A stretch of DNA of 64,000 nt from Corallincola holothuriorum (GCF_003336225.1 NZ_QPID01000008.1:62001-126000), one strand, 5' to 3'. Positions 1-10,493 are shown, numbered from the stretch's first letter. Notes: a model not told the origin generated them from the letters alone. Made by a program: numbers and translations.

Positions 1-2
1 CG

Positions 3-1160
<1,158 letters not shown>

Positions 1161-1218
1161 TAATTGGCCCCATATAAAAGAAAATTTTGCATTAGAAATA
1201 ACCTAAGGAAAATCCACA

Positions 1219-1548
1219 ATGTTTATCGCAAATGCTTACGCTGCTCCAGGCGCACAACCGCAAGCTGGTGGTTGGGATATGATCATCATGTTGGTGATCT
1301 TCGCTGCAATCTTCTATTTCATGATCTATCGTCCACAAGCCAAGCGCGTGAAAGAGCATAAGAACCTGATGTCTGCGTTGGGCAAAGGCGACGAAGTGCT
1401 GACCCAGGGTGGTATTGTTGGCAAAGTAGCCAAAGTCTCTGATGAGAAAGAGTTCATTGTCATCTCATTGGCTGACAATATGGATGTGACTGTTCAGAAG
1501 TCTGCTGTTTCCGCGATCTTGCCTAAAGGCACGCTGAAGTCCCTGTAA
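1219..1548 (+). CDS. yajC: Sec translocase accessory protein YajC
   Basis: Small inner-membrane subunit of the SecDF-YajC complex that assists SecYEG. The 109 residues hold one N-terminal membrane span (about residues 18-38, rich in Ile, Met and Phe, ending [12 protein letters not shown]) and a cytoplasmic beta domain with [17 protein letters not shown], the family signature. AAGGAAA precedes ATG 1219. It sits between tgt and secD with a 58-base gap to tgt, so co-transcription is likely. An overlapping frame at 1164-1361 is a shadow. Confidence 0.95.
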   Translation: MFIANAYAAPGAQPQAGGWDMIIMLVIFAAIFYFMIYRPQAKRVKEHKNLMSALGKGDEVLTQGGIVGKVAKVSDEKEFIVISLADNMDVTVQKSAVSAILPKGTLKSL

Positions 1549-1571
1549 TTTTCAACGCAAGGAATCGTTGC

Positions 1572-3419
1572 GTGTTAAATCGTTACCCATTGTGGAAATA
1601 CCTGATGCTGATGTTTGTCCTCGGCATCGGGGCGCTCTACGCCGTGGCAAACCTGTATGGTGAAGATTTCGCTATTCAGGTATCAGCTCAGCGTGGTGCT
1701 GAAATAGATGAACAGGTACTGCTTGATGTTAAGCAAACCTTAGAGCAGAACGATATCGCTTACCGTGGCCTCTCAAATGAAGAGGGGCGTTTGTTGGTAC
1801 GTTTGACCAAAGAAGAAGACCAACGAACGGCTCAGGACGCGGTTACTCAGGCGCTTGGCGCCAAATACGTAGTCGCGCTTAACCTGGCTTCAGCTCAACC
1901 TGAATGGTTGAAAGGCATTGGTGGGAACCCGATGAAGCTGGGTCTCGACCTGCGTGGCGGTGTTCACTTCCTGATGGAAGTGGATATGAAGTCGGTGGTG
2001 GCGAAAGCCGAAGAGAGTATGGTGGCAGACTTCCGTAGTTTGCTGCGAGAAGAGAAGGTGTATGGCGCTTCTGTTAGGCAAGTGGCTGGACAGGGTGTTG
2101 TTGTCCGTTTCCGTAAAGCCGAAGATGTGGAACGTGGTGAAGATCTACTGTCTGCCAAGTTTCGCGATCTGACCTTCTTTGAAGGTGCGGATGGCATGTC
2201 GCTACGCACTACGATGAGCGAACAGATGCTGAAAGAGCAGCGCGAATATGCTGTGCAGCAAAACATCGTTATTTTGCGTAACCGGGTTAATGCCTTGGGT
2301 GTAGCTGAGCCACTGGTACAGCGCCAAGGCGCCGACCGTATCGTGGTTGAACTGCCGGGTGTGCAAGATACCGCGCAAGCGAAAGAGATCTTGGGTAAAA
2401 CAGCCACCCTTGAATTCCGCAAAGTAGATGAAAAGCATGATGTTCGTGATGCGTTGGAAGGTCGTGTACCAGCCGGTACACAATTGCTGCAAGACCGTAG
2501 TGGTCGTCCCTACTTGTTAGAGAAGAGAATTATTCTTGATGGTGCCCATATCACTGATGCCGGATCTGGCTCGGATGAATATGGTCGGCCTCAGGTAAAT
2601 ATCAGCCTTGACTCTAGCGGCGGCGGCAAGATGTCGAAGTTCAGTAAAGATAATGTCGGAAAGTTGATGGCGACCGTGTTTATTGAGTACCAGCCATCCG
2701 GCCGCGTCGATAAAGATGGTAAGCAGATCTTGGTGAAAACTGAAGAGGTAATCAATGCGGCGAACATCCAAACTCGTTTGGGCCGTAACTTCCGTATCAC
2801 TGGTATCGATTCGCCCCAGGAAGCACATAACCTTGCACTGCTATTGCGCGCTGGCGCATTGATAGCACCGATCAGTATCGTTGAAGAGCGAACTATTGGC
2901 CCAAGCTTAGGTAAGCAGAACATCGATGCAGGTACACAGGCGATCCTGTGGGGCTTTATTGCCGTTGTATTGTTTATGTTGGCCTATTATCGCAAGTTTG
3001 GCATTGTTGCCAACATGGCGCTTATCGCCAACTTGGTTTTGATTGTCGCTGTGATGTCTCTGTTGGGAGCCACCCTGACACTGCCGGGCATGGCGGGTAT
3101 CGTTTTGACGGTAGGTATGGCGGTGGACGCTAATGTACTTATTTTCGAACGTATACGCGAAGAGCTGAAAGAGGGGCGTTCACCGCAACAGGCTATCCAT
3201 TACGGTTATGACAACGCGTTTTCTACTATTGCAGATGCGAACATCACCACGTTTATCACGGCGTTGATTCTGATGGCGATTGGTAGCGGCCCGATCCAAG
3301 GGTTTGCTGTCACGCTGGCGGTTGGTATCGCTACATCCATGTTTACTGCCATTGTTGGCACCCGCGCCATTGTTAATTTGGCCTGGGGCGGCAAGAAACT
3401 GGCTAAGCTGCCAATCTAG
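1572..3419 (+). CDS. secD: Protein translocase subunit SecD
   Basis: Inner-membrane, proton-motive-force-driven subunit that helps pull exported proteins through SecYEG. The 615-residue length equals the long proteobacterial form. It has an N-terminal membrane helix, a large periplasmic domain with the [20 protein letters not shown] motif near residue 120, and a C-terminal block of five membrane helices with [17 protein letters not shown] and the [15 protein letters not shown] tail typical of SecD. The start is GTG 1572, preceded by AAGGAAT; the protein then begins [10 protein letters not shown] as in relatives. It is followed 11 bases later by secF. Confidence 0.97.
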   Translation: MLNRYPLWKYLMLMFVLGIGALYAVANLYGEDFAIQVSAQRGAEIDEQVLLDVKQTLEQNDIAYRGLSNEEGRLLVRLTKEEDQRTAQDAVTQALGAKYVVALNLASAQPEWLKGIGGNPMKLGLDLRGGVHFLMEVDMKSVVAKAEESMVADFRSLLREEKVYGASVRQVAGQGVVVRFRKAEDVERGEDLLSAKFRDLTFFEGADGMSLRTTMSEQMLKEQREYAVQQNIVILRNRVNALGVAEPLVQRQGADRIVVELPGVQDTAQAKEILGKTATLEFRKVDEKHDVRDALEGRVPAGTQLLQDRSGRPYLLEKRIILDGAHITDAGSGSDEYGRPQVNISLDSSGGGKMSKFSKDNVGKLMATVFIEYQPSGRVDKDGKQILVKTEEVINAANIQTRLGRNFRITGIDSPQEAHNLALLLRAGALIAPISIVEERTIGPSLGKQNIDAGTQAILWGFIAVVLFMLAYYRKFGIVANMALIANLVLIVAVMSLLGATLTLPGMAGIVLTVGMAVDANVLIFERIREELKEGRSPQQAIHYGYDNAFSTIADANITTFITALILMAIGSGPIQGFAVTLAVGIATSMFTAIVGTRAIVNLAWGGKKLAKLPI

Positions 3420-3430
3420 GAGTTGATGAG

Positions 3431-4381
3431 ATGTTTCAGCTATTAAATTTTAAAGACACAGTCCAGTTTATGGCATTCCGCGGATTATTCCGTTGGGTGT
3501 CATTGATACTGGTGGTCGGCTCTATCGCCATATTGTCTGTGAACCGTTTGAATTGGGGCCTGGATTTCACCGGTGGAACCTTGGTGGAGTTGGGTTTTGA
3601 GCAACCGGCAGATATCCCTGCGATCCGTACCGTATTGGAAGCCAATAATTTTGCTGATGCTGTGGTGCAACATTTTGGCTCTAGTCGTGATGTTGTTATT
3701 CGTATGACACCACGTGATGGCATCGATGCGGCTAAAGTCGCTGATGACTTAGTGGCGGGTTTGAGAGCCAGTGATGTCGGTACGTTTGAGTTGCATCGTA
3801 TTGACTTTATCGGTCCGACGATCGGGGCTGAACTGCGTGAAACGGGTGGCTTGGCGACCTTGGTGGCACTGCTCTGTATTCTTGCTTATGTCACGATGCG
3901 CTTTGAATGGCGTTTAGCACTGGGGGCCGTTGCGGCATTGGCCCATGACGTGATAATTACGTTAGGCGTGTTCTCACTGTTTAAGCTGGAGTTTGATACC
4001 ACGGTATTAGCGGCGATCTTGGCGGTGATTGGTTACTCACTTAACGATACTATCGTGGTGATGGACCGGATCCGTGAAAACTTCCGCAAGGTGCGTAAAG
4101 GCGAAGTGGAGGAGATTATCAATATCTCACTCACACAAACCATGTCACGTACCGTGATCACCTCGTTGACTACGCTATTAGTGTTGATCGCTTTGTTCTA
4201 CCTCGGTGGTGCATCGATTCACGGCTTTGCGACAGCATTGTTGTGTGGTGTATTGGTGGGTACATACAGCTCCATTTACGTGGCCAGCACTATCGCTATG
4301 GGCCTAGGTATTAGTCGTGAAGATCTGATGCCAACTGAAGTCGAGAAAGAGGGTGCTGATCAGGATCCTATGATGATGTAG
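3431..4381 (+). CDS. secF: Protein translocase subunit SecF
   Basis: Partner of SecD in the inner membrane. The 316-residue protein has six predicted membrane spans: one N-terminal, then a periplasmic loop, then a C-terminal bundle. Family motifs are NWGLDFTGGTLVELGF near residue 40, GPTIGAEL near 135, and VIGYSLNDTIVVMDRIRENFRK near 212-230. AGGAGTTGATGAG gives a good ribosome site before ATG 3431. The gene ends in front of a strong bidirectional terminator, closing the operon. Confidence 0.97.
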   Translation: MFQLLNFKDTVQFMAFRGLFRWVSLILVVGSIAILSVNRLNWGLDFTGGTLVELGFEQPADIPAIRTVLEANNFADAVVQHFGSSRDVVIRMTPRDGIDAAKVADDLVAGLRASDVGTFELHRIDFIGPTIGAELRETGGLATLVALLCILAYVTMRFEWRLALGAVAALAHDVIITLGVFSLFKLEFDTTVLAAILAVIGYSLNDTIVVMDRIRENFRKVRKGEVEEIINISLTQTMSRTVITSLTTLLVLIALFYLGGASIHGFATALLCGVLVGTYSSIYVASTIAMGLGISREDLMPTEVEKEGADQDPMMM

Positions 4382-4414
4382 CTGTCAGCTACTTATCTGA
4401 TGTTATCTCGATAA

Positions 4415-4440
4415 AAAAGGGGGCCGTTAGGCCCCCTTTT
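4415..4440. terminator. Bidirectional intrinsic terminator after secF
   Basis: An 11-bp perfect stem (AAAAGGGGGCC with GGCCCCCTTTT) closes a GTTA loop. T-rich arms on both sides let it serve secF on the plus strand and the small secreted protein gene on the minus strand. Confidence 0.9.
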
Positions 4441-4463
4441 AATTTGCTTACTCACTTACTGGC

Positions 4464-4874
4464 TTACTCTACAGTTGTTGCTGGCCTGTGCAATGCAGTA
4501 AAGCGCTCAGGGTGCTGCTCCATGGCTTCTGCGATGGCATACGGCTGTAGACCAGGGTCATCTGACATATCACTCAGTGCATCACTGGATTGCACAAAAA
4601 CATCTTGTGCCAATTGATCGTCCAGCTCTACTAAAGCAAGCTCGGTCTGCTGTTCAATGACCTCTGCAATTGCTCGCTTAGATTGTACGATCACATCTTT
4701 ATCCAGTTGATAATCCATCTCCAAAAGAGTTTGCTCAGTCTGCACTCTGACCACATCTCTAACTTGCTCTTGGTGAAGGACAACTTCATATCTCTGCACT
4801 GCCGGCTCTGCGTTTGCCACCGATGCTGCAAAAACTGTGGCGAGAAGTACCAGCGGGATCCTTGTGTTTTTCAT
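4464..4874 (-). CDS. Small secreted protein with a tandem 31-residue repeat
   Basis: Not recognised as a known family. The 136-residue product starts with a clear signal peptide (MKNTRIPLVLLATVFAASV, probable cleavage after ANA at residue 22). The mature part is acidic and mostly helix-forming. Two copies of a 31-residue unit follow: TEQTLLEMDYQLDKDVIVQS at 46-65 and TELALVELDDQLAQDVFVQS at 77-96, about half identical and gap-free. No cysteine or lipobox is present. AGGAG lies 8 bases before ATG 4874, and a hairpin precedes it in the leader. A periplasmic or extracellular helical protein is inferred. A second short secreted gene at 55180-55473 shares the MVQTQQTL-like flavour, but homology is unproven. 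Confidence 0.7.
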   Translation of the reverse strand: MKNTRIPLVLLATVFAASVANAEPAVQRYEVVLHQEQVRDVVRVQTEQTLLEMDYQLDKDVIVQSKRAIAEVIEQQTELALVELDDQLAQDVFVQSSDALSDMSDDPGLQPYAIAEAMEQHPERFTALHRPATTVE

Positions 4875-4889
4875 TATTTCATCTCCTAA

Positions 4890-4910
4890 CGCCTGCTTAG
4901 TGATCAGGCG
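4890..4910 (-). promoter_or_regulatory. Leader hairpin before the secreted repeat protein
   Basis: CGCCTG and CAGGCG form a 6-bp stem around a 9-base loop. It ends four bases upstream of the AGGAG ribosome site of the gene starting at 4874. Position suggests an mRNA leader structure; regulation is inference only. Confidence 0.35.
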
Positions 4911-5210
4911 TATGTGAATACTGGCTCTAAAACGGTATTAAAGCTCCACACGGAATGTAAAATTCTATGAATCTATATTCGTTATTTCTTCTAACTTATG
5001 GTTATTCATTAGAAAAATTAATTGTTAATAAACATTTCACTTAGAAAAACTTATTAATCCATTGAGTTAAAAGGTTTTTTTATAATATGAAGCAAAACTA
5101 AGTGATTAGACATTAAACCACAATATATCTATGGTTAATGTGGTGGTCTGATCTGTCAATTGGTTGCTACAGCCGTGGCAAATGAAATTGACGCGCAGTT
5201 TACCCTTCAG
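4911..5210. other. AT-rich intergenic stretch
   Basis: No gene is convincing on either strand. The stretch is AT-rich around 4960-5100 and must hold the promoter of the leftward secreted-protein gene. An imperfect inverted repeat (CATTAAACCA at 5111-5120 and TGGTTAATG at 5132-5140) is visible. An open frame from 5160 to 5459 begins here on the plus strand, but it crosses a terminator and runs antisense into suhB, so it is not called. Confidence 0.5.
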
Positions 5211-5317
5211 TTGACGGTTACTATAGTGGTGTGCTTTATGCAGGAGTGCAGAAACCCCATTGGTAATGGGGTGTGGGCGGATGAAACAAAAAAAGCCCGC
5301 TTGGTAGCGGGCTTTTG
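5211..5317 (+). ncRNA. Candidate small RNA gene (promoter, two hairpins, terminator)
   Basis: A TTGACG -35-like hexamer lies at 5211-5216, and 17 bases later a weak -10 (CTTTAT, 5234-5239). The predicted transcript of about 70 nt would start near 5246. It would hold hairpin CCCCATT/AATGGGG (5255-5271) and end in the intrinsic terminator at 5291-5316. No protein-coding gene lies upstream on this strand within 800 bases, so the plus-strand T-run has no other obvious customer. The alternative is that the terminator only serves suhB on the other strand. The -10 is poor. Confidence 0.25.
5291..5316. terminator. Bidirectional terminator after suhB
   Basis: AAAAGCCCGC and GCGGGCTTTT form a 10-bp perfect stem with a TTGGTA loop, placed 20 bases beyond the suhB stop codon on the minus strand. 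Confidence 0.85.
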
Positions 5318-5336
5318 TCTAAATAAGGCTAAAAAA

Positions 5337-6140
5337 TTACCGGCTAAGTGCGGGTGTCAAATGGGGGCGCATTCCCTGCAGCATATCTTTGACAACTTTT
5401 GGGCTACCCGCAACCACGTTGCCACTTTCGACATGATTATGGCCACCAGTAAAGTCTAAGACCAGTCCGCCCGCTTCTTTCACTAACAGTTCGCCTGCAG
5501 CGGTATCCCATGGCTTGAGGCCAATTTCCCAAAAACCGTCGTAGCGACCTGCGGCAACATAGGCGAGATCCAATGCGGCCGAGCCTGCGCGACGAATATC
5601 GGCGGCTTGGTTGAAGAAGGTGGTGAAAATATTCAGGTAATTTTCCAGATAATGCTTCTGCTTAAATGGAAAGCCTGTTGCTAATAGTGTGCCTGTTAAC
5701 TCTTTGGCATTGCTGCAGCGCAGACGGTAACCGTTAAGCTGGGCACCCGCACCACGGCTGGCGGTGAATAGTTCATTGCGCATAGGATCAAAGACCAGCG
5801 CTTGATCTAGGCTGCCTTTGACCTTCAGGGCGATAGAGACAGAAAAGTGTGGTACGCCGCGCAAAAAGTTGGTGGTGCCATCGAGAGGATCGATGATCCA
5901 TTGGTAATCGGAGTCCGCACTTCCATGAATGCCGCTCTCTTCGCCGATGATCTGATGATCTGGGTAGGCTTTGAGAATGGCATGGACGATCGCTGCTTCC
6001 GCTTCACGATCGACGTTTGTTACGAAGTCATTGCTGGATTTCTGCTCAGCTTCGACCAAGTCGAGCTGTTCATAAGCACGACAAATAATATTACCTGCAC
6101 TGCGCGCAGCGCGCACAGCGATGTTCAGCATGGGATGCAT
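5337..6140 (-). CDS. suhB: Inositol-1-monophosphatase family protein SuhB
   Basis: Mg-dependent phosphatase of the inositol monophosphatase family. In E. coli, SuhB also binds the NusA/Nus-factor complex that drives rRNA antitermination. The 267 residues (E. coli has 267) carry IIGEESG near residue 67 and WIIDPLDGTTNFLRGVPHFS near 81-100, the metal-binding motif. WEIGLKPWDTAAGELLVKEAGG near 211-232 supplies the last ligand Asp. It is divergent from trmJ, from which it is separated by a 142-base promoter region. This suhB/trmJ arrangement is conserved widely in gammaproteobacteria. Confidence 0.95.
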   Translation of the reverse strand: MHPMLNIAVRAARSAGNIICRAYEQLDLVEAEQKSSNDFVTNVDREAEAAIVHAILKAYPDHQIIGEESGIHGSADSDYQWIIDPLDGTTNFLRGVPHFSVSIALKVKGSLDQALVFDPMRNELFTASRGAGAQLNGYRLRCSNAKELTGTLLATGFPFKQKHYLENYLNIFTTFFNQAADIRRAGSAALDLAYVAAGRYDGFWEIGLKPWDTAAGELLVKEAGGLVLDFTGGHNHVESGNVVAGSPKVVKDMLQGMRPHLTPALSR

Positions 6141-6183
6141 AGCCGGTTACCACTTCTGTCAAAGAACAAGGAAAAGCGGGCGG

Positions 6184-6211
6184 ATTATAGCAGAGCGGCC
6201 AGAACAGGCAA
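6184..6211 (-). promoter_or_regulatory. Predicted sigma-70 promoter of suhB
   Basis: On the minus strand TTGCCT (6206-6211) and a perfect TATAAT (6184-6189) are separated by 16 bases, giving a start near 6177, about 37 bases before the suhB ATG. Confidence 0.6.
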
Positions 6212-6282
6212 TGATTCCTGCCATTTTACTCTCTCTATGGTACACTTTCGCTCCTTTTTTTCGCTAGTTTGAGAACACTAAG

Positions 6283-7008
6283 ATGCTGGACAATATCCGC
6301 ATCGTGCTGATAAGCACTTCGCATACAGGAAACATGGGATCCGCGGCGCGGGCAATGAAAACCATGGGCTTAAGCGAGCTCTATTTGGTGAATCCTGAAT
6401 CTGAGCCTGATGGCAAAGCAACCGCGCTGGCTGCCGGCGCGAGCGACATCGTTCATTCTGCCAAAATCGTAGGCTCTTTAGATGAAGCGATTAACGATTG
6501 CGGTTTGGTGATTGGTGCCAGTGCCCGTTCACGCACCCACAGTTGGCCAATGCTTGAGCCGCGTGAATGTGGCGAGAAAGTTTTTGTCGAATCACAGAAA
6601 CACCCTGTTGCTTTGGTATTTGGTCGTGAAAGCAGTGGTTTGACCAATGAAGAGCTGCAGCAGTGCAACTTTCACGTCCATATTCCTGCCAATCCTGACT
6701 ACAGCGCACTGAACTTAGCGATGGCAGTGCAGGTGTTATGTTATGAAGTCAGGATGGCGATGCTGGCTTCGGCCCAGGCGCCGCAAAAGCAGGCGAGTGA
6801 GCTGGAGTATCCTTTAGCGAACGAGATGGAAGGCTTTTATCAACACCTTGAACAAGCATTGAAAGATACGGGATTTATTGTGCCCCAACATCCGGGTACC
6901 GTATTAACTAAGCTGCGTCGCTTGTTTAATCGTGCGCGACCAGAAGCGCAGGAGTTAAATATGCTTCGGGGCGTGTTGTCTTCCGTGCAGAAAGCGGCAC
7001 GTAAGTAA
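6283..7008 (+). CDS. trmJ: tRNA (cytidine/uridine-2'-O-)-methyltransferase TrmJ
   Basis: SPOUT-class enzyme that methylates the ribose of residue 32 in the tRNA anticodon loop using S-adenosylmethionine. The 241-residue protein has the knot motifs: [14 protein letters not shown] near residue 18, [15 protein letters not shown] near 110, and the SAM-binding [19 protein letters not shown] near 133-151. The C-terminal extension is the usual TrmJ tail. An extended -10-like TGGTACACT lies at 6238-6246. It precedes cysE and iscR on the same strand, the common order in non-enteric gammaproteobacteria. Confidence 0.95.
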   Translation: MLDNIRIVLISTSHTGNMGSAARAMKTMGLSELYLVNPESEPDGKATALAAGASDIVHSAKIVGSLDEAINDCGLVIGASARSRTHSWPMLEPRECGEKVFVESQKHPVALVFGRESSGLTNEELQQCNFHVHIPANPDYSALNLAMAVQVLCYEVRMAMLASAQAPQKQASELEYPLANEMEGFYQHLEQALKDTGFIVPQHPGTVLTKLRRLFNRARPEAQELNMLRGVLSSVQKAARK

Positions 7009-7067
7009 TTTGCGCCAGTGCCGGTCCTGAGATAAATCAAGAGTAACTTTGCGAGGACGCTAAGCAG

Positions 7068-7889
7068 ATGTTTCAAAGGATTAAAGAAGACATCAATTGT
7101 GTGTTTGAACGGGATCCCGCGGCACGCAATGCCTTTGAAGTACTGACCAACTATCCTGGGCTGCATGCCATCTGGTTGCACCGTCTAGGGCATTGGTTTT
7201 GGAGCCGCCGTTTGTTTTGGCTAGGACGCACTGTCTCATCATTTAGCCGTTTCATTACCGGAATTGAGATCCACCCTGGGGCGACCATTGGTCGACGCTT
7301 TTTTATCGATCATGGCATGGGGATTGTGATCGGTGAAACCGCTGAGATTGGCAATGACTGTACCCTCTATCATGGTGTGACTCTTGGGGGAACCAGCTGG
7401 AATGCGGGTAAACGCCACCCAACCTTAGAAGATAATGTGGTGGTTGGTGCCGGCGCCAAAGTACTTGGTCCAATAACCGTGTGTACGGGCGCGCGAGTCG
7501 GCTCTAACGCCGTGGTTGTGAAAACGGTTAATCCGGAAGCGACCGTGGTCGGCATTCCTGGTCGCGAAGTGGTTCCAGCCAAGTGCAAAGAAGCGATGAA
7601 GGAGAAGCACGCTAAGCGTAGTGAGCTGGCGCAGCAGTATGGCTTTGACGCTTACGCTGTCTCTCCAGATAACCCCGATCCTGTCGCCAATGCGATCGGC
7701 CAAATGCTTGACCATATGCACTTGATGGATAAGCGTATGGGCGAATTGAGTAAGGCGCTGGTGGCAATGAATTGTGAGGTAAAGGTGAAAGATCTGCCTG
7801 AATTGGAGATCGAAGCGTTTGCCGAAGATGAGCAGAAAGCAGCGCTTGAGCGTAAGCAAGAAAGAGATGCATTCGACCCGAGTATTTAA
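7068..7889 (+). CDS. cysE: Serine O-acetyltransferase
   Basis: Acetylates L-serine with acetyl-CoA, the first step of cysteine synthesis; cysteine is the sulfur source of IscS encoded just downstream. The N-terminal part (residues 1-170) resembles the short Bacillus/Azotobacter enzyme rather than E. coli CysE. It contains [14 protein letters not shown], the left-handed beta-helix hexapeptides [21 protein letters not shown] and the catalytic-loop region [13 protein letters not shown] charged, probably helical tail of roughly 95 residues follows and ends in DPSI. A C-terminal Ile is the residue that inserts into cysteine synthase in the known complex, so that interaction is plausible. Its stop codon overlaps the first IscR-like operator. 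Confidence 0.93.
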   Translation: MFQRIKEDINCVFERDPAARNAFEVLTNYPGLHAIWLHRLGHWFWSRRLFWLGRTVSSFSRFITGIEIHPGATIGRRFFIDHGMGIVIGETAEIGNDCTLYHGVTLGGTSWNAGKRHPTLEDNVVVGAGAKVLGPITVCTGARVGSNAVVVKTVNPEATVVGIPGREVVPAKCKEAMKEKHAKRSELAQQYGFDAYAVSPDNPDPVANAIGQMLDHMHLMDKRMGELSKALVAMNCEVKVKDLPELEIEAFAEDEQKAALERKQERDAFDPSI

Positions 7890-7913
7890 TACCTGAGTAA
7901 AATGGTTGGTTAA
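7889..7913 (+). promoter_or_regulatory. Predicted upstream IscR type 1 binding site
   Basis: Compared with the published 25-base type 1 IscR consensus, about 20 of 25 positions agree: ATACCTGA at the left, GG near positions 20-21 and TTA at the right. It starts on the last base of the cysE stop codon and directly abuts the stronger site, matching the tandem A/B sites of the E. coli iscR promoter. Confidence 0.6.
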
Positions 7914-7938
7914 ATACTTGACCTTAATAGTCGGGTAT
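7914..7938 (+). promoter_or_regulatory. Predicted IscR type 1 operator over the isc promoter
   Basis: About 23 of 25 positions match the type 1 IscR consensus: left arm ATACTTGAC, right arm AGTCGGGTAT. The site contains a TTGACC -35 hexamer (7918-7923). With a 17-base spacer, GATGAT (7941-7946) serves as -10. [2Fe-2S]-IscR bound here would block RNA polymerase, giving the known negative feedback on the isc operon. Confidence 0.85.
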
Positions 7939-7980
7939 GTGATGATCTAAATCAAATAGTAACACAATTGGTATGTGATC

Positions 7981-8466
7981 ATGAGACTAACTTCGAAAGG
8001 ACGCTATGCCGTAACCGCCATGTTGGATGTGGCGCTGCATACTCAGCAGGGGCCAGTGCCGCTGGCTGATATCTCCGAACGTCAGGGGATCTCTTTATCC
8101 TACCTCGAACAGCTGTTCTCGAAGTTACGTAAACATGGCTTAGTTAACAGTGTACGCGGTCCTGGAGGCGGTTATCTGCTTGGACAAGAAGCGGATGCTA
8201 TTGCTGTTGGCATGGTTATCAGTGCTGTGGATGAATCAGTGGATGCCACTCGCTGCCAGGGTAAGGGCGATTGTCAGGAAGGAAATCAGTGCCTGACACA
8301 CTCCCTTTGGTGTGAATTGAGTGACCGTATCAGTGGCTTCCTCAATGGCATCACATTGGGAGAGCTGGTTGCTCAAAATGAAATTAAAGATGTGGCACGT
8401 CGGCAGGAGAATGGCCTTTCTCCGACGCTGAAGGGTCGCAAGATTAGTGTTAATTGCCAAGTTTGA
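7981..8466 (+). CDS. iscR: Iron-sulfur cluster regulator IscR
   Basis: Rrf2-family transcription factor that senses [2Fe-2S] status and represses the isc operon when holo. ATG 7981 is chosen over the in-frame GTG at 7975 because the family begins [15 protein letters not shown]; a ribosome site is poor for either. The winged helix occupies residues 1-80 ([29 protein letters not shown]). The cluster ligands are in [16 protein letters not shown], three Cys and one His near residues 92-107. The product is 161 residues. It is first in iscRSUA-hscBA-fdx-iscX. Confidence 0.97.
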   Translation: MRLTSKGRYAVTAMLDVALHTQQGPVPLADISERQGISLSYLEQLFSKLRKHGLVNSVRGPGGGYLLGQEADAIAVGMVISAVDESVDATRCQGKGDCQEGNQCLTHSLWCELSDRISGFLNGITLGELVAQNEIKDVARRQENGLSPTLKGRKISVNCQV

Positions 8467-8509
8467 ATTTTAGCTGCCTAGCATAGGGCGGTTGTCACTG
8501 GAGACAATA

Positions 8510-9724
8510 ATGAAGCTTCCTATTTATCTGGATTATTCAGCCACTACGCCGGTGGATCCTCGTGTTGCAACAAAAATGGCTGAGTGTCTGACCTTGGATG
8601 GGTGTTTCGGGAACCCTGCCTCACGCTCACACCGTTTTGGTTGGCAGGCAGAAGAGTTGGTTGATATTGCTCGCAACCAGATAGCAGAGCTAGTGAATGC
8701 CGATCCCCGAGAAATTGTTTTTACCTCGGGTGCGACAGAGTCAAATAATCTAGGGATTAAAGGCGCTGCTCACTTCTATAGCAAGAAGGGTAAGCACATC
8801 ATTACCCTGAAGACCGAGCATAAAGCTGTGCTTGATACTTGTCGCCAGTTGGAGCGAGAAGGTTTCGAAGTGACTTACCTTGATGTCGAAAGCAACGGTT
8901 TGGTTGACTTGAATAAGTTGGCATCCGCAATGCGCGATGACACGGTGCTGGTATCCGTGATGCACGTTAATAACGAAATTGGCGTGATCCAGGATATTGC
9001 GACTATCGGTGAGATGTGTCGCGAACGTAAGATTATTTTCCACGTTGATGCCGCCCAAAGCACAGGTAAAGTCAAGATTGATTTGCAAAACCTGAAAGTG
9101 GACTTGATGTCATTTTCTGCCCATAAAACCTACGGTCCTAAAGGGATTGGCGCATTGTATGTGCGTCGTAAACCACGTATCCGTATCGAATCCCAGATCC
9201 ATGGTGGTGGCCATGAGCGCGGTATGCGTTCAGGTACATTACCTGTGCATCAGATTGTTGGTATGGGCGAAGCGTTCCGTATTGCTAAAGAAGAGATGGT
9301 GGCGGAAAACGAGCGCTTGATGGGTTTGCGTGAACGCTTATGGAATGGTGTTCAAGATATTGATGAGGTCTATCTTAACGGTGACTTGGAGCATCGCGTT
9401 GCCGGTAATTTGAATATTAGTTTTAATTTCGTCGAAGGCGAGTCACTGATCATGGCACTGAAAGATCTTGCCGTGTCTTCTGGATCAGCCTGTACCTCTG
9501 CCAGCCTCGAACCATCATACGTACTCCGTGCGTTGGGGCTCAATGACGAATTAGCGCATAGCTCAATCCGTTTCAGTCTTGGCCGCTTCTCTACCGAGGA
9601 AGAGGTTGACTACGCACTGAAGGTGATCCACGACGCCATCGGTCGTCTCCGTGAGATGTCTCCGCTTTGGGAGATGTTTAAAGACGGTGTCGATCTGGAA
9701 AAAGTTGAGTGGGCACACCACTAA
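8510..9724 (+). CDS. iscS: Cysteine desulfurase IscS
   Basis: Pyridoxal-phosphate enzyme that turns cysteine into alanine and a persulfide used for Fe-S clusters, tRNA thiolation and cofactors. ATG 8510 follows GGAG with suitable spacing and gives [16 protein letters not shown] and 404 residues, exactly the E. coli length; the longer frame from TTG 8492 is not needed. The PLP lysine is in [12 protein letters not shown] near residue 206 and the persulfide cysteine in [14 protein letters not shown] near 328. The C-terminus ends in EWAHH, as in orthologues. Confidence 0.98.
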   Translation: MKLPIYLDYSATTPVDPRVATKMAECLTLDGCFGNPASRSHRFGWQAEELVDIARNQIAELVNADPREIVFTSGATESNNLGIKGAAHFYSKKGKHIITLKTEHKAVLDTCRQLEREGFEVTYLDVESNGLVDLNKLASAMRDDTVLVSVMHVNNEIGVIQDIATIGEMCRERKIIFHVDAAQSTGKVKIDLQNLKVDLMSFSAHKTYGPKGIGALYVRRKPRIRIESQIHGGGHERGMRSGTLPVHQIVGMGEAFRIAKEEMVAENERLMGLRERLWNGVQDIDEVYLNGDLEHRVAGNLNISFNFVEGESLIMALKDLAVSSGSACTSASLEPSYVLRALGLNDELAHSSIRFSLGRFSTEEEVDYALKVIHDAIGRLREMSPLWEMFKDGVDLEKVEWAHH

Positions 9725-9758
9725 AGGTTTATGTCCTTAGGGCAAAGGAGTTATTACA

Positions 9759-10142
9759 ATGGCTTACAGTGATAAAGTAATCGATCATTATGAAAACCCG
9801 CGTAACGTCGGTTCATTCGATAAGAATGATCCAAATGTTGCTACCGGTATGGTTGGCGCCCCCGCTTGTGGTGACGTAATGAAGTTGCAACTTAAGATCT
9901 CTGAACAGGGCGTTATCGAAGATGCCAAGTTCAAGACTTATGGTTGTGGCAGCGCAATTGCGTCAAGCTCTCTGGTAACAGAGTGGGTGAAAGGTAAAAC
10001 CCTTGATGAAGCCGGTGAGATTAAAAATACCACCATCGCTGAAGAGTTGGCCTTACCACCAGTGAAGATCCACTGTTCAATTTTGGCTGAAGATGCGATT
10101 AAAGCCGCGATTGATGATTACAAACAGAAGCACAGCGCCTAA
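9759..10142 (+). CDS. iscU: Fe-S cluster scaffold IscU
   Basis: Scaffold on which IscS sulfur and iron are assembled into [2Fe-2S] clusters. The 127 residues have the three ligand cysteines in GAPACGDVMKL (near 37, with the Asp at 39), TYGCGSAIASSS (near 63) and VKIHCSILAEDA (near 106). The HscA-recognition motif is LPPVK, near 99-103. AAGGAG lies 8 bases before ATG 9759. Confidence 0.98.
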   Translation: MAYSDKVIDHYENPRNVGSFDKNDPNVATGMVGAPACGDVMKLQLKISEQGVIEDAKFKTYGCGSAIASSSLVTEWVKGKTLDEAGEIKNTTIAEELALPPVKIHCSILAEDAIKAAIDDYKQKHSA

Positions 10143-10164
10143 GTAGCAAGAGGTATTTAACGCT

Positions 10165-10488
10165 ATGGCAATAACCATGACCGATGCGGCCGCAGAGCGC
10201 GTCACCACGTTTTTAAAAAATCGTGGTAAAGGCCTGGGCTTGCGCTTGGGTGTGAAAACCACCGGATGCTCCGGTCTCGCTTATGTTCTGGAGTTCGTTG
10301 ATGAACTTCAGGAAGGTGACGAGACCTTTGAGGAGCAGGGGGTGACCATCATCGTTGATAAAAAGAGTTTGCTGTATCTTGATGGTACCCAGCTAGATTT
10401 TGTCAAAGAGGGGCTGAACGAAGGGTTTGAATTTACCAACCCTAACGTGAAGGATGAGTGTGGCTGTGGTGAGAGCTTTACCGTTTAA
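10165..10488 (+). CDS. iscA: A-type Fe-S carrier IscA
   Basis: Cluster carrier and iron donor of the ISC pathway. The 107-residue protein has the three conserved cysteines, in [13 protein letters not shown] near residue 35 and in [10 protein letters not shown] at the C-terminus (99 and 101). It lies 22 bases after iscU and 5 bases before hscB, so it is within the operon. Confidence 0.97.
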   Translation: MAITMTDAAAERVTTFLKNRGKGLGLRLGVKTTGCSGLAYVLEFVDELQEGDETFEEQGVTIIVDKKSLLYLDGTQLDFVKEGLNEGFEFTNPNVKDECGCGESFTV

Positions 10489-10493
10489 TCATC

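Noticed and set aside
5160-5459. 99-codon plus-strand frame before and into suhB
   Set aside because: It reads through the terminator at 5291-5316 and antisense into suhB; no ribosome site or homology is apparent.
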